Source of the DNA: Albidovulum sediminicola
GTDB taxonomy: Bacteria > Pseudomonadota > Alphaproteobacteria > Rhodobacterales > Rhodobacteraceae
Length of the DNA stretch: 64,000 bases
Reading direction: 5' to 3'
NCBI RefSeq assembly: GCF_025751575.1
Contig: NZ_JAOWLA010000002.1
Location: 186,001-250,000 of the forward strand
The notes beneath the pieces were generated by a model, which searched no databases, was not told the DNA's origin, and saw only the letters and a list, made by a program, of their open reading frames with translations. This document shows positions 58,113 through 64,000 of this stretch, piece by piece (the first letter of the stretch is position 1; every line of letters begins with the position of its first letter). The translations under genes and the position numbers were made by a program.

Positions 58113-59705
58113 GTGAACAAGTTTCTGAAATCGTACAGAAAGTCTTCACTCATGGCGACCGCCGCCATGCTTGCGGGGCTGCTTCCCCACCTTGGATTTG
58201 CCGGCGAAGTCGCGCTGAAATCGTCCGACGGTACCGTGAATCTTGTGGGCGAGCTGATCGAGTTCAAGGATGACAGCTACGTCATCCGCACCGCCCTGGG
58301 CGAACTGCGGGTCGCCGCAAGCCGCGTTCGTTGCGAGGGCGACAGCTGCCCGACCTTCGAAACCGCGGCTGCCAACGTGCGCATCACTGGTTCGGATACG
58401 CTGGGCGAGGGCGTCATGCCGCTTCTGATGAGCGGATACGCCGGCTATCTCGATGCCGAGGCATCGATCACGAACACCAACGTCGCGGGGCAGGTGCTGG
58501 CAAGCCTGGTCGCCGACGCGGGCTTCGGCGACGATATCGGCAGCTTCCTGATTTCCTCGACCAACTCTGGTAACGGCTTCGAGGCGCTTCTGAACAAGGA
58601 AGCGGCGATTGCGATGTCGTCGCGGCGCATCACGCCTGCCGAGGCGCGGGCGCTCAAGGGTGCGGGCATGGGCAACATGGTCGCGCCGACGCAGGAATAC
58701 ATCGTCGCAGTCGATGGGCTGGTCGTCATCGTTAATCCCGAAAACGAAGTCGAGACCCTGAACGTTCAGGATCTTGCCCGGATCTTCTCGGGTGAATACA
58801 CGAACTGGAGCCAGCTCGGCGGCGTCGATCTTCCCATCACCGTCGTATCGCCGCCTGAGGGTTCGGATTCAAGCGCGGTGCTCGACGCCCAGATCTTCGG
58901 CGCTAGCCCCAGGCCCCGGCCCGACTCGGCGATCATCGTCGAGGACAACACGGCCGTCGCTGCCGCGGTGAACCAGGAGCCCGGCGCAATCGGTTTCGTG
59001 GGCTTCGCCTTCGAACGTGGCGCCAAGCCGGTGACGCTGGTCAATGAATGCAACATCACCGTCGAGCCGGACTCGTTCTCGGCCAAGACCGAGGAATACG
59101 CGCTGCAACGGCGTCTCTACCTTTACACCACGGAAGCGGCGGATCAGATGACGCGCGACTTCCTGACCTTCGCCCAGTCGGAATCGGCGGACGGGGTGAT
59201 CGCCAAGGCGGGCTTCGTCGATCTGGGTGTCGAGCGGCGCGCGCAAACCATCGACGGCGGCCGCGCGGTGAGCCTGTTGAATAGCCAGGTGGACGCGTTT
59301 GAAGGCAACGTGATCCGCGAATTCCTGGCGCAGATGATCCAGTTCGACCGTCTCTCAACCACCTTCCGCTTCCGCCTGGGTTCGGCGAACCTTGATGAGC
59401 GGGCGCGGCTGGATATGGAGCGGCTCACGAAATACCTTGAGCGCATGCCCGAGGGCACCCGCGTGACATTGGTCGGCTTCACCGACGATGTTGGCGCCTT
59501 CGTGTCCAACCAGAAGCTCAGCCAGGAACGTGCACGCGCCGTTGCGGACGAGCTTGTGGGCTATGCCGGTACTCGCCTGGCGGGGATCGACCTGACCTCT
59601 CAGGGTTACGGTGAGATCGCCCCGGCCGCGTGCAACAGCACCGAAGCCGGACGCGGGATCAACCGTCGGGTCGAGGTGTGGATCGACAAGACCGCCGCTG
59701 ACTAA
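58113..59705 (+). CDS. PstS-like substrate-binding / OmpA fusion protein
   Basis: 530 residues from a GTG start with AAGGAG. Signal peptide to about residue 30 (cleavage GFA-GEV). A short beta domain (31-85) is followed by a PstS/PBP-like domain (about 87-385: VRITGSDTLGEGVMPLLMSGY, DLARIFSGEYTNWSQLGG, AVNQEPGAIGFVGFAF). The C-terminal OmpA peptidoglycan-binding domain (about 415-530) has VTLVGFTDDVGAFVSNQKLSQERARAVADEL and GRGINRRVEVWID. So a phosphate-type solute-binding domain is tied to the cell wall, suited to sensing rather than transport. No Pst permease genes nearby. Confidence 0.88.
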   Translation: MNKFLKSYRKSSLMATAAMLAGLLPHLGFAGEVALKSSDGTVNLVGELIEFKDDSYVIRTALGELRVAASRVRCEGDSCPTFETAAANVRITGSDTLGEGVMPLLMSGYAGYLDAEASITNTNVAGQVLASLVADAGFGDDIGSFLISSTNSGNGFEALLNKEAAIAMSSRRITPAEARALKGAGMGNMVAPTQEYIVAVDGLVVIVNPENEVETLNVQDLARIFSGEYTNWSQLGGVDLPITVVSPPEGSDSSAVLDAQIFGASPRPRPDSAIIVEDNTAVAAAVNQEPGAIGFVGFAFERGAKPVTLVNECNITVEPDSFSAKTEEYALQRRLYLYTTEAADQMTRDFLTFAQSESADGVIAKAGFVDLGVERRAQTIDGGRAVSLLNSQVDAFEGNVIREFLAQMIQFDRLSTTFRFRLGSANLDERARLDMERLTKYLERMPEGTRVTLVGFTDDVGAFVSNQKLSQERARAVADELVGYAGTRLAGIDLTSQGYGEIAPAACNSTEAGRGINRRVEVWIDKTAAD

Positions 59706-59836
59706 GCCGGGATTGAGCATGTATCGGAATGTCAGGCCGGTAGGGCGGCGCGCCCAGCGCTTTACGTACGACCCGGCCCGGCAGCCCCGATGCCAAAGCA
59801 TTGATCGATGATGTTGCGCAAAAAGGAACCATCGAG

Positions 59837-61300
59837 ATGAAGTCACTGAGAATGTATTTTGGCCGGCGCGGAGCGCCTGGCGCACAGGGGCCGAAAATGA
59901 TCGCGAGAGCCGGGGCATTGTTGTGTTCGGCGGCGGCCTGCACCGTCCTGGCGGGCAGCGGCACCGCCTTGGCCCAGGACGCGCTTTACGATGGCGGCAA
60001 GGCGCGCGTGAAGTTCTCCGCCAAGCTGCGTTCGTTGACGGAAGAGGTGGCCTCGGCGGCCTGCCGCGTGGACGCGAAGCTGGGGGCCGGCGAGGCGCAA
60101 GAAGACCTTGCGGTCGCAACGGAACAGTTCAGCAAGATCGTCAAGGGTCTGCGCGACGGGGACACGGCCCTGGGCATTCCCGCGCCGGAAAAGGCCAGCG
60201 ACATCCTCCGGAATCTTCAGGCGGTGTCGGCGGACTGGGGGCCGATCGAGGCCGAGGCCAACACGCTTCTGGCGGGCGGGCGCGGTGCCGGCATGCCCGT
60301 GATCGCGGAGAAGCTGAAGGACCTGCTGGAGCGGGCGATCGAGCTGACGGCGCGGACCTCGGGTCACTATTCCAACCCGCAGGAATTGCTGCAGACCGAC
60401 GCCCTCACGCTCGATTTCATGGCCCGGCAGGAAATGTTCCTCAGCCGCATGTCGCGAGTGATGTGCGCCCTGGCGTCGGGCGATCCCGAACTGGGCAATG
60501 TTGAAGAGTTGCGCGAAACGGTGGACCTGTTCGGCCGGTCGCTGGTCGCCTTGCGCGACGGTTTCCCCGCGGCCGGGATCAACCCGCCCCGGAACGACGC
60601 GGTCAGGGCGTCGCTCGACAAGTCCTACCAGACCTGGACGGGCGGCAAGGGCGTCTATGACGCGGTCCTTGCAGGGGCGGCGGTCACGCCTGATATGGAA
60701 GCCCAAGCCCTCGAAATGTCGAAGTCGCTTGACCACGACCTGCACAACACCATCACGTTGCACCTGATCTCGTCGCCGGGACAGGAAGGGGTCTACCGGG
60801 TTCCGCTCAAGGCCTATGTCGACTCGGAGCTGTCGCAATGGCTGACGGATCCGGCGTTGATCGCCGCGGTCAAGGCGCAGAACGCCGAACATGCGGCACT
60901 GACACAGGAAGACATCGACGCGCTCGACAAGCAGTGGCGGGCCGAGGCGAAGGGCGCGGCGGGTGACCTGATCTCGACCGTGATGGGCCGCCCGTTGTCG
61001 AAATGGCTGCTGGAGAAGCAGACCGGCACCGCCAGCCTGGTCACCGAGGTCTTCGTCATGGACGACAAGGGCCTGAACGTCGGCCAAAGCGCGGTCACCT
61101 CGGACTATTGGCAGGGTGACGAGGCGAAGTGGCAAGAGACCTATGGCAACGGCGGCGGCAGCATGCATGTCAGCGAGATCGAGTTCGACGACAGCACCGG
61201 CTTCTACCAGACCCAGGCCTCGCTGCCGATCTTCGATCCGGCGTCCGGCGAGTTGATCGGGGCCGTGACCTTCGGCGTCAGTGTCCAGAACCTGATGTAA
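59837..61300 (+). CDS. Secreted PilJ-like/Cache-like sensor domain protein
   Basis: 487 residues. Signal peptide (cleavage near TALAQ-DALYDGG, about residue 48) and no later membrane helix, so it appears periplasmic. Two repeated helical segments of about 120 residues (about 55-165 and 175-285: KFSAKLRSLTEEVASAACRVDAKLG ..., DFMARQEMFLSRMSRVMCALASGD ...) resemble the PilJ N-terminal domain of chemotaxis transducers. The C-terminus (about 340-487: LVTEVFVMDDKGLNVGQSAVTSDYWQGDEAKWQETY ... GAVTFGVSVQNLM) resembles a Cache/PDC ligand-binding domain. There is no methyl-accepting or kinase output; it may signal through the neighbouring membrane kinase. A terminator follows. Confidence 0.8.
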   Translation: MKSLRMYFGRRGAPGAQGPKMIARAGALLCSAAACTVLAGSGTALAQDALYDGGKARVKFSAKLRSLTEEVASAACRVDAKLGAGEAQEDLAVATEQFSKIVKGLRDGDTALGIPAPEKASDILRNLQAVSADWGPIEAEANTLLAGGRGAGMPVIAEKLKDLLERAIELTARTSGHYSNPQELLQTDALTLDFMARQEMFLSRMSRVMCALASGDPELGNVEELRETVDLFGRSLVALRDGFPAAGINPPRNDAVRASLDKSYQTWTGGKGVYDAVLAGAAVTPDMEAQALEMSKSLDHDLHNTITLHLISSPGQEGVYRVPLKAYVDSELSQWLTDPALIAAVKAQNAEHAALTQEDIDALDKQWRAEAKGAAGDLISTVMGRPLSKWLLEKQTGTASLVTEVFVMDDKGLNVGQSAVTSDYWQGDEAKWQETYGNGGGSMHVSEIEFDDSTGFYQTQASLPIFDPASGELIGAVTFGVSVQNLM

Positions 61301-61322
61301 GCGGACAAGCGTCGCAGAACCC

Positions 61323-61353
61323 AAGGCCCCCTGGTTATCCGGGGGGCCTTTGT
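61323..61353 (+). terminator. Stem-loop terminator after the PilJ/Cache protein gene
   Basis: AAGGCCCCC (61323-61331) pairs with GGGGGCCTT (61342-61350) around a 10-base loop, followed by TTT. It separates the sensor locus from the convergent oxidoreductase genes. Confidence 0.7.
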
Positions 61354-61393
61354 CGTCGTGCGCGGTTTGGAAGCAAGGCGTTCGGGGAGACCC

Positions 61394-62374
61394 TCAGCCT
61401 TCGCCGGCAAGCCCTCGCACCAGCGCCCAAAGTGCGGGCGCCACCTCGACCGTGTCCAGGGTTCGGCGATTGCGGCCCGGAATGCGAACGTCCGGATCCT
61501 CGGCGATGGCATCTGCGACGCGGGCGATGCGGTCGGCCAGGGTGTTGGCATGTGTCTCGGGGTCAATCAGGATGTACAACTGACCCAGGTCATGTGGCGG
61601 CCCGGCCTCGGCCTTCAGGCCTCGAACGCCGAGCGAGTTCACCGATCCGGTCAGCCCCGCCGCCAGGAACTCGATCAGAAGCCCCAGCGCCCAGCCCTTG
61701 TAGCCAGCGGCGCTGACCAGCGATCCGGCAAGGGCGGCGGCCGGGTCGGTCGTGGGGTTTCCGTCTCGGTCCACGGCCCAGCCCGGCGGGATCGCCTCGC
61801 CCGCGGCCTGCGCGCGCGTGATCTTGCCCAGCGCGACCGCGGCGGTCGAGAAATCGGCATGCATGGCGATGCCATCCGGCCCGGGGATGGAAAAGGCGAT
61901 GGGGTTGGTCCCGATCACCGGCCGCTTGCCGCCTGGTCCCGCGACGATGGCCGAGGCATTCGTGACGCCGATCCCGATCAGCCCGCGCGCGGCGATCTGT
62001 TCGGTGAAATATCCCAGCGATGTGCAGGTATGCGAGTGACAGATCGCCAGGCTGGCGATGCCGCAGGCCCGCGCCGCCGAAATCGCGGGGTCCAGCCCGC
62101 GTGCGAAGGCGGGCTGGGCAAAGCCGAAACGGGCGTCCACCGTGACCGCGCCCGGTCGCGGGGCGGACACGCTGGGCTCAACGCGACCGAGGACCCGGCC
62201 CGAGACGAGTTGCCGGCAATAGCTTTCCAGGTAGTAAAGGCCGCAGATCACGTTGCCGGTTTCCTCGGCGCGGGCGACGGCGCGCGCGACTTCGGCCGCC
62301 TGCCAGGCGCCGGCTCCGCTCGCCAGAAGCGCCCGCTCGCTTATCCGCGCGATGTCCTCGATGCTGATCCGCAT
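61394..62374 (-). CDS. Ldh family (malate/L-lactate/ureidoglycolate) oxidoreductase
   Basis: 326 residues. NAD(P)-dependent dehydrogenase of the type-2 malate/lactate family. Characteristic parts: ARAEETGNVICGLYYLESY, the catalytic-His region SLAICHSHTCTSLGYFTEQIAARGLIGIGVTNA, GGKRPVIGTNPIAFSIPG, AAVALGKI, and GYKGWALGLLIEFLAAGLTG. The substrate cannot be chosen from sequence. Last gene of a minus-strand run with the DUF3726-like gene 30 bases upstream. Confidence 0.87.
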   Translation of the reverse strand: MRISIEDIARISERALLASGAGAWQAAEVARAVARAEETGNVICGLYYLESYCRQLVSGRVLGRVEPSVSAPRPGAVTVDARFGFAQPAFARGLDPAISAARACGIASLAICHSHTCTSLGYFTEQIAARGLIGIGVTNASAIVAGPGGKRPVIGTNPIAFSIPGPDGIAMHADFSTAAVALGKITRAQAAGEAIPPGWAVDRDGNPTTDPAAALAGSLVSAAGYKGWALGLLIEFLAAGLTGSVNSLGVRGLKAEAGPPHDLGQLYILIDPETHANTLADRIARVADAIAEDPDVRIPGRNRRTLDTVEVAPALWALVRGLAGEG

Positions 62375-62404
62375 GGCTTGCCCCGCTTTTTCAGATTTTC
62401 CTGG

Positions 62405-63103
62405 TCAGTCGTTGTCGTCGGTGCCAGACCCCGCGTCGCCCCGCGAGCGATCGGAGGGCGGGACCGTTGTCTGCATTGCAAGCCGATTCAGCCGCGCAAG
62501 CACCGTGCCGACGCAGCCCGCCGGTGCGCGATGTGGCGCAGCCGCAGCGCTGGTGCAGGGTTTCATCAAAAGCGTTGCCGTCCCCTGCGCCACGAGCAGG
62601 CCCAGGTCACCCGCGATGGCCCCTGCACCCTCCACGATGACCGCGCCGCCCGGAAAGCTGACCGCGATCCCGTGGCCCAGCCGGGTGGCATTCCGCGACA
62701 GGAACGGCAAAAGCAGCACCGGGCTGGCCACGGCCTCGACCGTCAGGCCGCCCCCGCCCAACGCCCCCTCGGGCAGGGTGCAATAATCGCTGAGCGTGGC
62801 GCCGGTCGCGATCGGGCAAAGCGGCCCCGCACCGGCGGGCCGCCAGTGCCCCTGGCCCACGATCGGGCGATTAGCCGCGCCGGTTTCGAGGTGGGTCAGC
62901 AGCACCGACGACCCGTCGAGGCCATGGGCGTGGAGCCAGCCCGCGGCAAACCCCGCCTCTTCGGCATCGCCCCAACTTATCCCAGCGCCACGGGCCGCCT
63001 TGGCGCACAGGCTTTCGATTTCGTTGCGCGACAGGACGACGGCGGCACCCGCATCCGGGAAGGACGGGCCCGAGGCCGTCGGGTCGTTCGGTTCCAGCGT
63101 CAT
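62405..63103 (-). CDS. DUF3726-like protein
   Basis: 232 residues, soluble. The N-terminal LSRNEIESLCAKAARGAGISWGDAEEAGFAAGWLHAHGLDGSSVLLTHLE pattern resembles DUF3726, a family of unknown function I recall from rhodobacteria. The middle is rich in Ala/Gly beta strands. Start 63103 overlaps the upstream gene's stop by ATGA and gives MTLEPNDPTASG; an in-frame ATG at 63169 lies inside that gene and is less likely. Confidence 0.7.
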   Translation of the reverse strand: MTLEPNDPTASGPSFPDAGAAVVLSRNEIESLCAKAARGAGISWGDAEEAGFAAGWLHAHGLDGSSVLLTHLETGAANRPIVGQGHWRPAGAGPLCPIATGATLSDYCTLPEGALGGGGLTVEAVASPVLLLPFLSRNATRLGHGIAVSFPGGAVIVEGAGAIAGDLGLLVAQGTATLLMKPCTSAAAAPHRAPAGCVGTVLARLNRLAMQTTVPPSDRSRGDAGSGTDDND

Positions 63104-64000
63104 TGAGCTGCCCCTCCCTGCATATCGAGCGGATAGGGCGCGCCCTGGAACAGGCTGATGCGCACCCATTTATCCGACCTCGGGTCGAAATGGCTTGCGC
63201 CGAAGAAGGCCAGCTTGCAGCGCATCAGGTCGATGGGCAGCATGTCGGCCGCGATCAGGTTGTCCTGCACCTCGGCATAGGGATGGTCGGCGGCGATCTG
63301 GACGCGCCGCGCCATGTAACGGTGTTCGGGATGGGCCAGCAGGAAGGCCGCGAGCGGCCGTTGGTCGGGCCACCCTGCCAGCGCGGCGTGAAGCTCCGCA
63401 ACAAGGCGGGCGGTGCAAAGCGGCTGCTCGCGCTCGGCCCCCGCTTCGGTCGCGCGTTCGCCCAGCCGGGGTTCCAACTTTTCTTCTGACACATACCAGA
63501 AGCGCGCCGCGTTTTCGGGCCGGTCGAAGTCAATGGCCAAGGCCCAGGCGTACCGCTGCGCCAGGATCGCGCGGAAGGACGCGACAGACATGGCGCCGTT
63601 GATCGGATGGGCCGGGTCCTCCTCCGCGCTCATGCCAGCGGCAAGATCGTCAACAAGGTCGCCGTGCGGTTCGATCAGCAGGGCGAACAGCATCTCTTGC
63701 CCTTCGAGCGTCAGCGTTTCTTCGCCCCAGCGCCACAGCGCGTCCCAGGGGTGCGCCGCGTCGCCGGGGAAGGATTGCAGCCGCGCGCCGATCCGGGCCA
63801 GGTCATCGCGCAGGTCACGCAGCTTCGCGATCTGGATCGGATGGTCCGAATGCCAGCTTTCGGCGTTCTCGCAAGCTTGGGCGTAGGCGTGGCGCAGGCG
63901 TTCAATGGCCTGGGCGCCAACCCCGGTTAGCGCGCGGACGCGGGCGAGCGCGGCCTCACGCATCGCCATCCAGTTGTTCAAGAGCAGGGGATGGCGCACC
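63100..64000 (-). CDS. Hypothetical protein, cut by the right window edge
   Basis: At least 299 residues; the frame is still open at 64000, so the true start lies beyond. Soluble and mixed alpha/beta by pattern, with tryptophan- and arginine-rich stretches (ALWRWGEETLTLEGQEMLFALLIEPHGDLVDD, HPEHRYMARRVQIAADHPYAEVQDNLIAADMLPIDLMRCKLAFFGASHFDPRSDKWVRISLFQG). I do not recognise a family or active site. Translationally coupled to the DUF3726-like gene, so the two and the Ldh gene form one operon. Confidence 0.7.
   Translation of the reverse strand, partial: VRHPLLLNNWMAMREAALARVRALTGVGAQAIERLRHAYAQACENAESWHSDHPIQIAKLRDLRDDLARIGARLQSFPGDAAHPWDALWRWGEETLTLEGQEMLFALLIEPHGDLVDDLAAGMSAEEDPAHPINGAMSVASFRAILAQRYAWALAIDFDRPENAARFWYVSEEKLEPRLGERATEAGAEREQPLCTARLVAELHAALAGWPDQRPLAAFLLAHPEHRYMARRVQIAADHPYAEVQDNLIAADMLPIDLMRCKLAFFGASHFDPRSDKWVRISLFQGAPYPLDMQGGAAQ

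Overview
The window is GC-rich, densely coding alphaproteobacterial chromosome, most likely from order Rhodobacterales (Rhodobacter/Roseobacter/Paracoccus relatives). The evidence is a nuo operon interspersed with small accessory frames, a leucine-catabolism operon containing a GST-like gene, a surE-pcm-lysM/M23 cluster beside tatABC, and HhH-tailed proteins typical of that group. I saw no tRNA, rRNA, IS element, CRISPR array or prophage.

Layout. 1-7570: leucine degradation (ivd, cut by the left edge, then mccB, mccA, a GST-like gene, mvaB and liuC), interrupted on the opposite strand by an ompW-type porin with an FNR-like box in its promoter. 7703-25306: all 14 complex I genes in canonical order (nuoA-N), plus at least eight extra small frames, including a lower-GC membrane peptide, a 52-residue two-helix peptide, a DUF3291 protein and a carboxymuconolactone decarboxylase-like protein. 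NuoE carries a C-terminal HhH module, and the next gene encodes a membrane protein ending in the same module. 25296-28530: birA, coaX and rnj, translationally coupled behind nuoN.

28633-36694: a DEAD-box helicase, an unknown protein, a 573-base gap rich in hairpins, release factor 3, a MOSC protein, an SDR enzyme, a lone ABC ATPase and a WYL regulator. 36928-43783: tatABC with an AAA ATPase, then on the other strand a LysM/degenerate-M23 lipoprotein, pcm and surE, then an SDR protein and the biotin transporter gene bioY. 43919-47062: sensor kinase, 2-oxoglutarate-type oxygenase and LysE-type exporter in one direction. 47382-54254: a likely catabolic set for an N-containing compound (flavin monooxygenase, RidA, DUF1028, LysR, trimethylamine-dehydrogenase-like flavoprotein, M20 deacetylase).

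54274-61300 is the most unusual part: a PP2C phosphatase, a membrane-spanning Ser/Thr kinase with a periplasmic C-terminus, a 504-base AT-rich regulatory gap containing three back-to-back inverted repeats, a PstS-like/OmpA fusion and a secreted PilJ/Cache-like sensor protein. It looks like an envelope-sensing kinase/phosphatase system; its stimulus and targets cannot be read from sequence. The window ends with an Ldh-family oxidoreductase, a DUF3726-like protein and an unknown gene cut by the right edge. A recurring intergenic hairpin-plus-tail repeat appears at three places.
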